Of a stretch of 64,000 nt of DNA, positions 28,346 through 37,613 are shown in pieces (within the stretch, counting starts at the first letter, position 1; each line of letters starts with the position of its first letter). Location of the stretch: positions 60,398 through 124,397 of the forward strand of contig JALHOZ010000011.1 in the NCBI GenBank assembly GCA_022842725.1, read 5' to 3'. The DNA is from Saprospiraceae bacterium. GTDB lineage: Bacteria; Bacteroidota; Bacteroidia; Chitinophagales; Saprospiraceae. Below the pieces are notes generated by a model. It worked only from the letters and a program-made list of their open reading frames with translations, was not told the DNA's origin and did not search any database. The translations under genes were made by a program, and so were the position numbers.

Positions 28346-30454
28346 TTAATGTAAATAGATTGCTATTTTCTGTCGGGCCGCTTTTGTGCCTGCGGGAATA
28401 CTTTGCCGCAGTACCTTTCCGGCACCATAAAATTCAACTTGTAAACCTACACTTTCCAAAAGGTAGGAAGCATCTCTGGCTCCCATGCCCATGACGTTGG
28501 GGATAACTTTTTCCCTGACGTTGTTTTCGCTGAAAAGCATAGTATTTCCGGATGGATCCGCAACCGACCATTTACCTTTCTTTTTGGTGTGGTAGGGTAC
28601 GTTGACATAAGTAAATATCTGTTCAAGATCTTCTCTGAATCCGATACTTCGGTTAGGCAAAGAAGTATTATTCACAAAAACGGTATCGTTTATGGACCTT
28701 GCTGTTTTGTTGCGCATTCCATATATTTTTTCTGCTACTTCTTTAAAAACAGGTGCAGCCACATAACCTCCGTAGTATACTCCTTTTGGTTCGTACACGA
28801 CAACCATGATGGTATATTCAGGGTCTTCTGCCGGAAAATATCCACAAAAACTTCCGTTGTATTTGGCATATTCACCACTTTTGGCGTAATTGACCCTTGT
28901 GGTTCCTGTTTTACCTGCAAGATTGACAAATTCAGATTTTATTGATTTTGCAGTTCCACTTAAAACCACATTTTCCATCATTTTTTTTGCAGCTGCAATA
29001 TGTTCCGGTTTAGCAATCTGCTCTTTAAGCACCACAGGTTCGAATATTTTATTTTTTTCTCCTTTGATGATTTCTTTTACCAAAAAAGGTTTCATCATTT
29101 TTCCTCCATTCGCGACAGCATTATAAAAAGTCAGCATCTGCAGGGGTGTATTCTGTAATTCATAACCGTGAGACATCCAGGGCACTGTTGTACCGTACCA
29201 GGTATTTTTATCCTTCGGGTTTTTCAGTTCCGGTAACGCTTCACCTGTGAGATCCACACCGCAAGGTTCTGTAAATCCGAATGACGCCAACCGGTTGTAC
29301 CACTTTTTACGACCATCTATTGAATTATAAGCATCATTTGCCAGGGAAGCAATCCCTACATTTGAAGAAAGTTCGAAGGCTTCGGACATGGTGACAATGG
29401 TACGATTGTGTTTTTCAGAATCATGCATGACGCGGTCTGAAAATCTTTTTGAACCGTAGTTCAGATTTACTTTCGTTTCAGCAGTTGCATAACCGTCTTC
29501 CATCAGGGCCAACACAGTGGCGAGTTTCATGGTAGAACCTGGCTCGCTCAATCTTGCTGTACCGTGATTATACATTTCCATGTAACTACCATCAACATTC
29601 CGGCTGAGGTTGGTAAAAGCTTTGATGGCTCCGGTTTTGGTTTCCATAACGATCGCTGTTCCTCCTTCTGCCTGATATTTGGTCAGCATGTCAATCATAG
29701 AATGATGTACAAAGTCCTGAATTTCAATATTTAAGGTTGTAACAATATCATCACCTTTGCGAATGTCGTTTTCCGAAGGGTCGTAAAGTGGAACCCATAT
29801 TTCGCCATCCCTGGAAGTGAGTTTTTTCATCAGACGTTGATCTGCATCACCTTTGAGGAATCTGTCAAAATACCCTTCCAATCCGATTCTGTCGGCATTT
29901 TCGCGGTCAACACCGATGGTTCTGCTTGCCATGTCTCTGAAAGGTTTTACCCTCCTGCCGTATCTGAAAGCTATCAAACCACCTTTATACTTACCATACC
30001 TGAGAATGGGTGCTTTTTTTATTTTTTTGAAAGCATCAATATCCAAACCTCTGGCAATAAAAAAGTAAGCGTTTTTCTTCTTTTTATTGGCCAACAATTC
30101 GGATTTCCATTGTGCAGGCGACTTTTCTTTTACGTATTCTTTAGAAAACCGGCTTAAAAAAAGCGCGAGAGAATCAACGTTTTCGTAAAAGATTTCGTCC
30201 TTAATCGTTTTTAAATCCATCCTGATTTCAAAGAACTGTACGGAGGTCGACAATAAGTGCATTTCGTCGGAATAGATACTTCCTCTGTCTGCATCGACGA
30301 CCTTCCATTTAATATTATCCGAAGCCTTGGCTCTCCATTTGTCGCCTTCGATTACGGATACTTTGAATATTTTAAACATGATGACAAGAGAGGCTATCAC
30401 AAAAAACAGCATCACAAGATACGCCCGCCAAAGCAACTCCTTTTTCTTGTCCAT
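28346..30454 (-). CDS. ftsI: Division transpeptidase FtsI/PBP with C-terminal PASTA domain
   Basis: Class B penicillin-binding protein that crosslinks septal peptidoglycan with FtsW. It has 702 residues: an N-terminal membrane anchor (LWRAYLVMLFFVIASLVIMF), a dimerisation region, then the transpeptidase domain. The latter has the acylation motif STMK near residue 302 (SEPGSTMKLATVL), SSN near 359 and KTGT near 515. The last about 60 residues (IPNVMGMGARDASYLLESVG) form a PASTA domain, which is absent from proteobacterial FtsI but found in Bacteroidota and Firmicutes enzymes. It lies 26 bases after the FtsL-like gene. Confidence 0.95.
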   Translation of the reverse strand: MDKKKELLWRAYLVMLFFVIASLVIMFKIFKVSVIEGDKWRAKASDNIKWKVVDADRGSIYSDEMHLLSTSVQFFEIRMDLKTIKDEIFYENVDSLALFLSRFSKEYVKEKSPAQWKSELLANKKKKNAYFFIARGLDIDAFKKIKKAPILRYGKYKGGLIAFRYGRRVKPFRDMASRTIGVDRENADRIGLEGYFDRFLKGDADQRLMKKLTSRDGEIWVPLYDPSENDIRKGDDIVTTLNIEIQDFVHHSMIDMLTKYQAEGGTAIVMETKTGAIKAFTNLSRNVDGSYMEMYNHGTARLSEPGSTMKLATVLALMEDGYATAETKVNLNYGSKRFSDRVMHDSEKHNRTIVTMSEAFELSSNVGIASLANDAYNSIDGRKKWYNRLASFGFTEPCGVDLTGEALPELKNPKDKNTWYGTTVPWMSHGYELQNTPLQMLTFYNAVANGGKMMKPFLVKEIIKGEKNKIFEPVVLKEQIAKPEHIAAAKKMMENVVLSGTAKSIKSEFVNLAGKTGTTRVNYAKSGEYAKYNGSFCGYFPAEDPEYTIMVVVYEPKGVYYGGYVAAPVFKEVAEKIYGMRNKTARSINDTVFVNNTSLPNRSIGFREDLEQIFTYVNVPYHTKKKGKWSVADPSGNTMLFSENNVREKVIPNVMGMGARDASYLLESVGLQVEFYGAGKVLRQSIPAGTKAARQKIAIYLH

Positions 30455-30480
30455 TACGGTTTGATATTCAATATTTACAT

Positions 30481-30798
30481 TTACTTTTCCTTTTGGCTGA
30501 TCACCAACGGTGGTTTTTGATTAGGAACCAATCCGAGGTGTTCTACCTTTGTTTCAATTTGCGATTGTATGCTACCGTACTCCAACTGTTGCTGGAGGTT
30601 CATGTAGTGCCATTTTGTATCCTTTACATCTTGCTTGAGAGTTTCAATCTTGCGCAAGGCCTTTTCAGAGGCATGTGCGTTGGAAATATAAATGACGCCC
30701 AACAAAACCAGGTAACATACAAAAGGCAAATTGACAAAAATCCATTCGACCCATTTCAGTCTAAAAATTGTAGTTTTCTTATCCTGGAAACTAGCCAT
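30481..30798 (-). CDS. ftsL: FtsL-like divisome protein
   Basis: The product has 105 residues: a cytoplasmic basic N-terminus, one membrane helix (WIFVNLPFVCYLVLLGVIYI), then an about 45-residue heptad-like coiled coil (EKALRKIETLKQDVKDTKWHYMNLQQQLEY). This is the topology of FtsL, which with FtsB and FtsQ activates FtsWI. Sequence similarity across phyla is poor; the call rests on topology and the fixed position between rsmH and ftsI. It starts 19 bases after rsmH. Confidence 0.8.
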   Translation of the reverse strand: MASFQDKKTTIFRLKWVEWIFVNLPFVCYLVLLGVIYISNAHASEKALRKIETLKQDVKDTKWHYMNLQQQLEYGSIQSQIETKVEHLGLVPNQKPPLVISQKEK

Positions 30799-30817
30799 AC
30801 ACGGAAATTTTATTTTA

Positions 30818-31717
30818 TTATATCTTTTGAACTACTCTCATTTTTGCACTTCGGGATCTGGGATTGATTTTTTGTTCGTGCGGTGAAGGAAGCAACACAT
30901 TTTTGCCGATCATTTCAAAAGGTTTGCTAATATTACCATACAGATCTTTATCTGCCACTCCATCAAAATTACCTGATTTGAAAAAATTTTTCACCTCGCG
31001 GTCTTCAATGCTGTGATATGTAATGACAACAAATCTTCCTCCCTGTCTCAACCATTTTAAACCCTGTGACAACATTTCTCTCAGTGCTCCTATTTCGTCG
31101 TTGACTTCCATTCGCAACGCCTGATAGACTTGTGAAAAATATTTTAGCTGGGGTCCGATACAAACGGATGTCAAAAGTTGATTCAGGGCAAATGTCGTGT
31201 TGATGGCAACTGAATGCCGGGTTTTACAAATCGTTTTAGCCAATTGTTTTGCATTTCTTACTTCTCCGTATGAACTGAAGACTGCTACCAGTTTTTCCTC
31301 GGGATATCCTGCCAGAACGTCTGCTGCTGTCAGTCCCTGGGATGCGTTCATTCGCATATCCAGAGGAGCATCAAAACGGTAGGAAAATCCTCTTTCCGGA
31401 AAATCAAACTGATGGGAAGAAACACCTAAATCGGCTAAAATTCCATCGACATGTGCTACATTGTACCAAGTCAAAAAGCGACCGAAATACCTGAAATTTG
31501 CGTTGATTAATGTAAAATTTTCATCTTTCAGTACATTCTGCCAGGCATCTTTATCCTGATCCACTGCGAATAAATGCCCTTTGGCACTTAATTGATTAAT
31601 AATCGATTTGGAATGACCACCCGCTCCGAACGTAACATCAAGGTACGTCCCATCGGGATGGATTTGTAAAGCCTCTACACTTTCCTGCAACAAGACCGGA
31701 ACATGATATTCTGTCAT
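30818..31717 (-). CDS. rsmH: 16S rRNA (cytosine1402-N4)-methyltransferase RsmH
   Basis: SAM-dependent enzyme that N4-methylates C1402 of 16S rRNA. It has 299 residues. N-terminal EYHVPVLLQESVEAL, SAM-binding VTFGAGGHSKSI, ILADLGVSSHQFDFPERGFSYR, PLDMRMN and the C-terminal ITYHSIEDREVKNFF and NPRSRSAKMRVVQ signatures are all present. Its ATG overlaps the mraZ stop by four bases (ATGA), implying coupled translation. Confidence 0.98.
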   Translation of the reverse strand: MTEYHVPVLLQESVEALQIHPDGTYLDVTFGAGGHSKSIINQLSAKGHLFAVDQDKDAWQNVLKDENFTLINANFRYFGRFLTWYNVAHVDGILADLGVSSHQFDFPERGFSYRFDAPLDMRMNASQGLTAADVLAGYPEEKLVAVFSSYGEVRNAKQLAKTICKTRHSVAINTTFALNQLLTSVCIGPQLKYFSQVYQALRMEVNDEIGALREMLSQGLKWLRQGGRFVVITYHSIEDREVKNFFKSGNFDGVADKDLYGNISKPFEMIGKNVLLPSPHEQKINPRSRSAKMRVVQKI

Positions 31718-32193
31718 GGTGACGGTGGCGGATTAAAGCCCAAACCATTGCCGAATATTCCTTCTGCTATAGAAGCAAAGTCATCGGGTTCCTGATTCAG
31801 CATGGATTCATACGCCTCTTTAGACCAGATTTCAATTTGTTGTTGATAAGCAAACAATACGACATCTTTGTCGATTCCTGCATAATCCATCAAACTGCCC
31901 GGAATATTGATGCGCTCTGATGCATCCATTTCCAACTCCGTCGCGCCTCGGTAAAAATACCTTATAGCCTGTCTTTGTTGTGTGTTGTAAATGTTGAGCT
32001 GGTTTATTTCTCTTGATTTTCGTTCCCAAACTTCATTGGGATACAACATAAGGTGTTTTTCAAAACCCCGGTTGATCGTAAACTTGTGATTTTCGTTGGT
32101 GCCTAGCTGCTTAATGATGGCAGCGGGAAGTTTCAGCCTTCCTTTGGCGTCAAGTTTACACTCATATTCTCCGGTGAACTGGTATTGTTTCAC
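31714..32193 (-). CDS. mraZ: Transcriptional regulator MraZ
   Basis: DNA-binding regulator that heads the dcw cluster and forms ring oligomers. It has 159 residues with two AbrB/SpoVT-like halves. The paired DxxxR motifs are DAKGR (DAKGRLKLPAAI) near residue 16 and DASER (DASERINIPGSL) near residue 90. It is preceded by a -7 box and by a triple TGGGA operator, so it very probably autoregulates the whole cluster. Confidence 0.97.
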   Translation of the reverse strand: MKQYQFTGEYECKLDAKGRLKLPAAIIKQLGTNENHKFTINRGFEKHLMLYPNEVWERKSREINQLNIYNTQQRQAIRYFYRGATELEMDASERINIPGSLMDYAGIDKDVVLFAYQQQIEIWSKEAYESMLNQEPDDFASIAEGIFGNGLGFNPPPSP

Positions 32194-32214
32194 ACTTCAT
32201 GTTGGTTGTTGATG

Positions 32215-32222
32215 CAAATATA
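32215..32222 (-). promoter_or_regulatory. -7 promoter box of the dcw cluster
   Basis: Reads TATATTTG on the minus strand, 21 bases before the mraZ ATG. The expected -33 position falls inside the MraZ operator, which may explain the lack of a clean TTTG box. Confidence 0.65.
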
Positions 32223-32231
32223 GAATGACTT

Positions 32232-32256
32232 TCCCACTTCCTCCCACTTTTTCCCA
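32232..32256 (-). promoter_or_regulatory. MraZ operator: three TGGGA repeats at 10-bp period
   Basis: On the minus strand TGGGA occurs at 32256-32252, 32246-32242 and 32236-32232, each separated by exactly five bases. This matches the known MraZ-binding arrangement (TGGGN repeats with 5-nt spacers). The repeats cover the -33 region of the mraZ promoter, a position suited to repression. Confidence 0.9.
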
Positions 32257-32699
32257 AAAATAATAAAAATATATGCAATTTTTTTATAATTTGTTTTTGC
32301 CTGTAAGCAAATGATATACAAAGTGTAAACAAATTGATTACATTTTGTTCGTTTTAGGCTAAATTACGAAAAATCTAAGGAAAATTATTGACTCAGGTTG
32401 GCTATTAAATATTACGCAAAATTACAATATATATGATATATAAAGTAGTGTTATCTGTATATCATTGTAAAAAAATTTACTATACATATATATTATAATA
32501 ATATTTATAGATATTATGATATCTTAATACATAATAATAATATACTAAAAAGTGATTTAATGCACATTTCTACTATACGAATTTATAGAAAATTCAGATT
32601 CGACCTCACTGAAAATTTTATTCCCGATCGATTTGTGTAAAAGTGTTAATTCTGTGTTTTGGTTTGTGTAGCATATTTTCAAGAGACATAAATTTAAAA
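32257..32699. other. AT-rich intergenic region between the dcw promoter and the SNF2 gene
   Basis: About 440 bases of very A/T-rich sequence with many TAT/ATA runs, no plausible ORF and no strong hairpin. It separates the 3' end of the helicase gene from the mraZ control region. Confidence 0.6.
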
Positions 32700-35609
32700 T
32701 TACTCCAACAACATTTTTAAATCTTCCTCTGGTAGTACAAAATCGTAGCTTTCACTGATGATTTCTGCTGCAAGGTTTTTTTTCTTTTCCTGCAAAATCA
32801 ATATTTTTTCTTCAATACTACCTTTCGAAATAAATTTTTTGACAAAAACCGGTCGACTTTGACCAATTCTGTGTGCCCGGGCTTCGGCCTGATATTCAAT
32901 AAACGGATTCCACCAGGGATCGAGGATAAAAATATAATCGGCAGCGGTCAGGTTGAGGCCTACCCCACCGGCTTTGAGTGAAATAAAAAATATTTTGACG
33001 TTCGGGTCTTCCTGAAAAGAATGTACAGCACGTTGTCTTTCATCAGAAGACTGATCTCCTGTCAGAATAACAAAAGGAAGATTTTCTTCTTCACTCCATG
33101 ATGTAAGCAGATGTAGTACGGACTTAAATGCAGAAAAAACCAAAACTTTATGACCGGCACCACATAATATGTTTAATTCGTTTTTGACATCTTCCATCTT
33201 GCCGGAGGAACCTGTATAATTTTCATCGACCAAAACGGGATGATTGGCTATTTGCCGCAATCGTAATAAAGAAACCAAAACCATCATTTTATTGACCTTT
33301 ACCTTGCCGTTTTCGTCGAGGATGGCATTTCTGACAGCCGATTTTTCCTTTTCAAAAAGTTTTTCCTGCAACACATCCATTTCAGAATAGTGTATTTGCC
33401 TGGTCAGCTGCGGCAACTCAGGTGCTACCTGATATTTTGTCCTTCGCAACAAATAAGGTGAAATCATATTTTTCAGACTTTGTTTTTTTTCTTCGTCATC
33501 ATTTTGTTGAATCGGTTTCAGAAAATTTTTTTCAAAAAAAGAAAAAGATCCTAAAATATCCGGATTGATAAACTGCATTTGAGCCCATAACTCACGAAGG
33601 TTGTTTTCGACAGGGGTACCACTCATACTGATTTTATGATTGGCCTGAATTCTGTTCAAATGTTTAAACGTTTGACTGTCTTTGTTTTTGATCGTTTGGC
33701 TTTCATCCAAAATCACGTATTCAAACCTTAAGGAAGTCAATTTTTCAATATCGAGAACTGCGGTTTTGTAGGTTGTTAAAATGACGTCAAACGATGATAA
33801 CATTACGCCTTGTTTATTTCTGTTAGCACCGGTATATATATAGGTAAATAAAAAAGGAGCAAACCGGGTCAATTCCTGATACCAGTTGAACACCAATGAA
33901 GCCGGCAATATCACCAAAGCTTTGAGAGGCTGGTAGATTCTTTCGTCGGCAAATAAATTTAATTGTTGTCCTGCAGAAACCTGATTTTTGGGTTCATTTT
34001 TTAAACTTTCTTTAATATGGGTCAGTAACGCAATGACCTGAAGTGTTTTTCCCAATCCCATATCATCGGCGAGGAGACAGCCCAATCCATTCATTCGGTG
34101 ACTCAACATCCATTTGACTCCATGTTTCTGGTATGGTCGTAGGGTAGCTTTCAGATGACCCGCCGGTTCATAATCAATATCATCTGTTGTTAAAAGTTTT
34201 AGCTCCACATTACCTGAATTTTCAGCCGGATTTTCGGTTTCCAGTAAAGTGTGGTGACTTTTATGCAACAAAAACCTGTTGCCATCCCATTGACCAAACA
34301 AAACGATTTCAGTCAGTTGTGCCATCATTTCTTCAGGAATAATAAAAAACAAACCGTTTTCCAGAGGAAAATACGGGTTCTTATCTTTTATATAAGGAAA
34401 AAGTTTTACCACAGGTATTTCGTAGTCGCCTGTTACGCAGGTGCCATGTACATCAAACCAGTCGTTTTCAAGCCTTGAACCCAGATTCCAGGTGACTTCT
34501 GAAATCAGAATTTTTTTATTGTCCAAAGATATTTCAGTGAGGTCAAAATTAGTCAGTCGGTGACGGTTTTTTCCGAGGTGATGTACGACGCCAAAAAAGT
34601 TTGAATCGACATAAAAATGTCGGCTGTCATCCATCAAAAAACCGCATTGAATCAAAATATCGCTGTATCGGGATTCTTTTTCAAAATCTCTTTTAATGTG
34701 GGTAACGGAGATTTCTCCTTGTTCGTTAAATGTCAGTTTATTTCGGTAAGGCGTTTTCTCCCAATAGGAAAATTTTTGTTTCTGATACCCAAAAACAAGG
34801 TCGATAACCAATCTTTTATCCAGAAAAGACTCCCGAAGATTGAGTTTCACCTCTGTAATTTTGTCCTCTGTCGAAAAATCGAAGCCTGTGGTTTCAATTT
34901 GAGCCAGGTGAAGATTTTCGACAACAAACTTTTCAAAAAAGTCCTTTGACAATGTCTCCGGAATAAAAAGTGAATCTTTTTTCAAAAAAGGTTTAAACCG
35001 CACTCCGTTGATATCCTCCACACGAATCAGTTTTTGACCGACTGTCAACCATGCAGGTTCTTCATTGATCAATGTAGCTGAAAGGTCAACCGGTTTGTGC
35101 ATTTCATCTGCCACGGCAAGTTTCAGGGTATATAAGACCCCTTTTAACGTTTTGTCAAAATACAAAACAGCTTTTGCCCTGAATGGAAGAAAGGCAAGCC
35201 GAACCTCTTCAAACCGGACTTTTCGTTCAAGGTTCCAACAAATGTCCAGTTGATTTTCTTCACAAATCTGTAAAAACAGATCCATTCGTTTATCGATATA
35301 CCGGGAGAAAAGTTTTTTTTGATCTTTATCCAAAAAAAGTGATTTAACGGCGACTTTTTTAGATTTGTTTTTATTGAAGTAGAGTTCAATATTTTTTGGA
35401 GACAATTCTTCGGTTAAAGCCAATGCTTTTTCTAATGCAGGCGATATTTGACGAATGTGGTACCCTTCCAGTAAATCCGGTTTTGCCAAAGCCCTGTAAT
35501 ACAACATCTGACCGGCTGTATTACATTCTATGATGTAAGCTTGTGGCAAAACCCTTTCCCACTCTGTCATCAGAAAAAGTGAAAAACCGACCTTATAGTT
35601 TTCAGCCAT
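32700..35609 (-). CDS. SNF2-family DEAD/DEAH helicase (RapA-like architecture)
   Basis: The product has 969 residues. The N-terminal half (1 to about 485) is a beta-rich region with no motif I recognise. The C-terminal half is a full SNF2 ATPase. It has LRPYQKHGVKWMLS, Walker A DDMGLGKTLQ (about 515), DESQTIKN as the DExH box, SGTPVENNLRELWAQM as motif III, and the second RecA lobe with LVFSAFKSVLHLL, TGDQSSDERQ and the motif V/VI region LKAGGVGLNLTAADYIFILDPWWNP and ARAHRIGQSRPVFV. It probably acts as a double-stranded DNA translocase; the target is unknown. It follows the lipoprotein gene by 77 bases. Confidence 0.93.
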   Translation of the reverse strand: MAENYKVGFSLFLMTEWERVLPQAYIIECNTAGQMLYYRALAKPDLLEGYHIRQISPALEKALALTEELSPKNIELYFNKNKSKKVAVKSLFLDKDQKKLFSRYIDKRMDLFLQICEENQLDICWNLERKVRFEEVRLAFLPFRAKAVLYFDKTLKGVLYTLKLAVADEMHKPVDLSATLINEEPAWLTVGQKLIRVEDINGVRFKPFLKKDSLFIPETLSKDFFEKFVVENLHLAQIETTGFDFSTEDKITEVKLNLRESFLDKRLVIDLVFGYQKQKFSYWEKTPYRNKLTFNEQGEISVTHIKRDFEKESRYSDILIQCGFLMDDSRHFYVDSNFFGVVHHLGKNRHRLTNFDLTEISLDNKKILISEVTWNLGSRLENDWFDVHGTCVTGDYEIPVVKLFPYIKDKNPYFPLENGLFFIIPEEMMAQLTEIVLFGQWDGNRFLLHKSHHTLLETENPAENSGNVELKLLTTDDIDYEPAGHLKATLRPYQKHGVKWMLSHRMNGLGCLLADDMGLGKTLQVIALLTHIKESLKNEPKNQVSAGQQLNLFADERIYQPLKALVILPASLVFNWYQELTRFAPFLFTYIYTGANRNKQGVMLSSFDVILTTYKTAVLDIEKLTSLRFEYVILDESQTIKNKDSQTFKHLNRIQANHKISMSGTPVENNLRELWAQMQFINPDILGSFSFFEKNFLKPIQQNDDEEKKQSLKNMISPYLLRRTKYQVAPELPQLTRQIHYSEMDVLQEKLFEKEKSAVRNAILDENGKVKVNKMMVLVSLLRLRQIANHPVLVDENYTGSSGKMEDVKNELNILCGAGHKVLVFSAFKSVLHLLTSWSEEENLPFVILTGDQSSDERQRAVHSFQEDPNVKIFFISLKAGGVGLNLTAADYIFILDPWWNPFIEYQAEARAHRIGQSRPVFVKKFISKGSIEEKILILQEKKKNLAAEIISESYDFVLPEEDLKMLLE

Positions 35610-35630
35610 TATCTGTTTTCGGGTGAATCA

Positions 35631-35660
35631 AAAAAAAATGCCGGAAAAAAGCTCCGGCAT
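35631..35660 (-). terminator. Terminator of the lipoprotein gene
   Basis: ATGCCGGA (35638-35645) and TCCGGCAT (35653-35660) form a perfect 8-bp stem with a 7-base loop. On the minus strand it is followed by eight T. Confidence 0.85.
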
Positions 35661-35686
35661 ATAAAAACATATACGTTTAAAAAGGA

Positions 35687-36277
35687 CTATCCTTTAAAAT
35701 TTTTATTGATTTCTGCTACAATTTTCTGTGCTTTGTCAACCATAGTATTTTCATCGTCCATGATATTGAAGGCAAGCATAAATAAAAATTTATCATCATT
35801 TCTCCAGTAAAAACGTTTCATATCGTAAGAATAGGCTCCTTCGACACCTGCGTCAAATTTTTTGTATTTTACCGGAGCTTCCCCGCCCATAACATTTTCT
35901 CCGTCAGTGATCTTTGCAGAGATAAATTTGGTCACCCATTCCGGAAATTCGTCATAAACAGGATTGATCATAACCTGAATCAAAATACCTGCATCGGGTT
36001 CCTGTGCAGAATTTTCCCACTTAAAAAAACAGGATGTATAATCTTTTTTTGTCGGGTCTGAAGCATCCTTGATAATCACATTTTTATCCATCAAACCCAA
36101 ATTGCTTTTAATCCAGTCAACGGAAACAATGGTACAGGCACTTGGAACGGTAATTCCGGCAGGGTTGGCCGGCAAAGGTTTTCCGTCAGCAGAAACTTCT
36201 GTTTTGGCAGCATCATTTTTGCATGAAGAAAACGACAATAAAACCAACAGGATAAAAGAAAAAGGATATAATTTCAT
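35687..36277 (-). CDS. Lipoprotein of unknown function
   Basis: The product has 196 residues from the ATG at 36277. The N-terminus MKLYPFSFILLVLLSFSSC is a lipoprotein signal with the lipidated Cys in LSFSSC, followed by Asn-Asp-rich residues. The mature part starts with VPSACTIVSVDWIKSNLGL and has an alpha/beta pattern with YTSCFFKWENS and KRFYWRNDDKFLFMLAF. I cannot name a family. The longer frame upstream is rejected because it precedes the promoter box at 36309-36316. It has its own terminator, so it is probably monocistronic. Confidence 0.75.
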   Translation of the reverse strand: MKLYPFSFILLVLLSFSSCKNDAAKTEVSADGKPLPANPAGITVPSACTIVSVDWIKSNLGLMDKNVIIKDASDPTKKDYTSCFFKWENSAQEPDAGILIQVMINPVYDEFPEWVTKFISAKITDGENVMGGEAPVKYKKFDAGVEGAYSYDMKRFYWRNDDKFLFMLAFNIMDDENTMVDKAQKIVAEINKNFKG

Positions 36278-36308
36278 ATTATTATTTATTTTAATGTAAA
36301 AAAACGCA

Positions 36309-36316
36309 CAAATATA
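36309..36316 (-). promoter_or_regulatory. -7 promoter box of the lipoprotein gene
   Basis: Reads TATATTTG on the minus strand, 31 bases before the ATG at 36277. Confidence 0.5.
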
Positions 36317-36407
36317 AAGATTATTATGAATGTAAGGAAACCAACACGAAATTAAGCACATTTTAATCTTTGGAAAAACCTGTACCTTTCAACAAGAATA
36401 ACCCAAA

Positions 36408-37154
36408 TCAGATCGTAGCAGCTTTGGCGAGATATGTTTCCAGTCCTTTTTCGTAATCTTTGTCCAGAAAATAACGGATATACTTTTTGTAATAAAGAGA
36501 CAACAATTCAGGATTTTCAGGACTTTGAGATATAATTTCATCGATGTGTGCCAATCCATATTCAAAAACAGGATTTAATTTTTGGATGATTTCATCCGAA
36601 ATTTCAGTTTTGGCTATCCATACGGCAAATACAAAAGGTAAACCCGTCCAGTTTTTCCACCAGGCAGCGAGATCAAGTTTAACCTCAAAGTTTTGTTCGT
36701 ATTGAAAGACTTTATCCCCAATCATCAGGATGGCCTGACCATCCTGAAGGTTATGATTTTCGACTTTTTTTGTCACAAAAGACGGACTTATTTGCAAAAC
36801 ATCCCTGATGATCAGTTTAGCCAGGATGACCGAAGTCATAGAATGATCGTCAAGAAAAACTTCTTTCCATTGATCCGGTGGTTGATTCGAAAACAAACAA
36901 ACCGTTCTTACTTCATCGTCCGCTGCAATACCATAAGATGTAATCCTTTTATAATTCTGTAACGACAAAAGAGATCCGACCGGAACAAGGGCAATATCCG
37001 CCTTATTCTGTTGAAAAGCATGGGCGCATTCAGCAGGGTTCAGCAGCGAGATATCAAAAATTTCTGAAACACCTTCAACGTTTTTAAATCCAAAAAGAAA
37101 TGGTTTGGCATTCAGATAATTCACCATGGCAATGGTGTATTTTTTATGCAACAT
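36408..37154 (-). CDS. mqnA: Chorismate dehydratase MqnA (futalosine menaquinone pathway)
   Basis: MqnA dehydrates chorismate to 3-enolpyruvylbenzoate, the first step of the futalosine route to menaquinone. It has 248 residues with a periplasmic-binding-protein-like two-lobe fold. Visible motifs: MVNYLNAKPFLFGF, ADIALVPVGSLLSL, SYGIAADDEVRTVCLFS and the central DDHSMTSVILAKLIIRD, then ILMIGDKVFQYE. It implies that the respiratory quinone is menaquinone made without the classical Men enzymes. No other mqn gene is in the window. Confidence 0.92.
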   Translation of the reverse strand: MLHKKYTIAMVNYLNAKPFLFGFKNVEGVSEIFDISLLNPAECAHAFQQNKADIALVPVGSLLSLQNYKRITSYGIAADDEVRTVCLFSNQPPDQWKEVFLDDHSMTSVILAKLIIRDVLQISPSFVTKKVENHNLQDGQAILMIGDKVFQYEQNFEVKLDLAAWWKNWTGLPFVFAVWIAKTEISDEIIQKLNPVFEYGLAHIDEIISQSPENPELLSLYYKKYIRYFLDKDYEKGLETYLAKAATI

Positions 37155-37191
37155 ATTTTTTTAAAGTAGGTATAAACAGGCTAAAAATACG

Positions 37192-37221
37192 AAAGGACTT
37201 ACCTTTTCAGGCAAGTCCTTT
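37192..37221 (-). terminator. Terminator of the RRM gene
   Basis: AAAGGACTT (37192-37200) pairs with AAGTCCTTT (37213-37221) around a 12-base loop. On the minus strand it is followed by CGTATTTTTAG. It lies 22 bases after the RRM stop. Confidence 0.7.
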
Positions 37222-37243
37222 CATCAATTCATTTTAAGAAGTC

Positions 37244-37537
37244 TTAATAACTTCTTCCTCTTGGGTTAAAACTTCTGTTATTATCCCTTCTTGGTGGTCT
37301 GTCTTCTGCTTTTTTGCAAACAATTGTCTGACCTTCGAAATCTGTTTCGTTAAGGTTGGCAATTGCAGCTTGTCCTGCATCAGCACTAGCCATTTCTACG
37401 AAGGCATAACCTTTAGACCTTCCTGTTTCTTTGTCAGTGATGACTTTAGCTGAAACCACTTCACCATAGTTGCCAAATAATTCTCCCAAAGACTCTGAAG
37501 TAGTCCTGTAGTTTAATTTCGCTACAAAAATATTCAT
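37244..37537 (-). CDS. RRM-type RNA-binding protein
   Basis: The product has 97 residues: one RNA-recognition motif with RNP2 IFVAKL at the N-terminus and RNP1 KGYAFVEM near residue 42, followed by a short Arg/Asn-rich tail (PPRRDNNRSFNPRGRSY). Bacterial single-RRM proteins of this kind are abundant in Bacteroidota and cyanobacteria and are often tied to cold response or RNA stability (family knowledge). It has its own promoter, a structured leader and a terminator. Confidence 0.93.
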   Translation of the reverse strand: MNIFVAKLNYRTTSESLGELFGNYGEVVSAKVITDKETGRSKGYAFVEMASADAGQAAIANLNETDFEGQTIVCKKAEDRPPRRDNNRSFNPRGRSY

Positions 37538-37544
37538 TATAAAA

Positions 37545-37594
37545 AATTAAAAAAATAAAAAAAAAAAGAATGTTATAAAACCCGCTTTCGGGTT
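37545..37594 (-). promoter_or_regulatory. Hairpin plus T-rich tract in the RRM gene leader
   Basis: On the minus strand AACCCG-AAAG-CGGGTT (37594-37579) forms a tight stem-loop. It is followed about 10 bases later by a long T-rich run (about 37570-37545), before the ATG at 37537. Between promoter and start codon this looks like an intrinsic terminator in the 5' leader, so attenuation or a temperature-sensitive leader is possible. No anti-terminator alternative was worked out. Confidence 0.4.
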
Positions 37595-37613
37595 GTTTTA
37601 CAAAATATCGATA

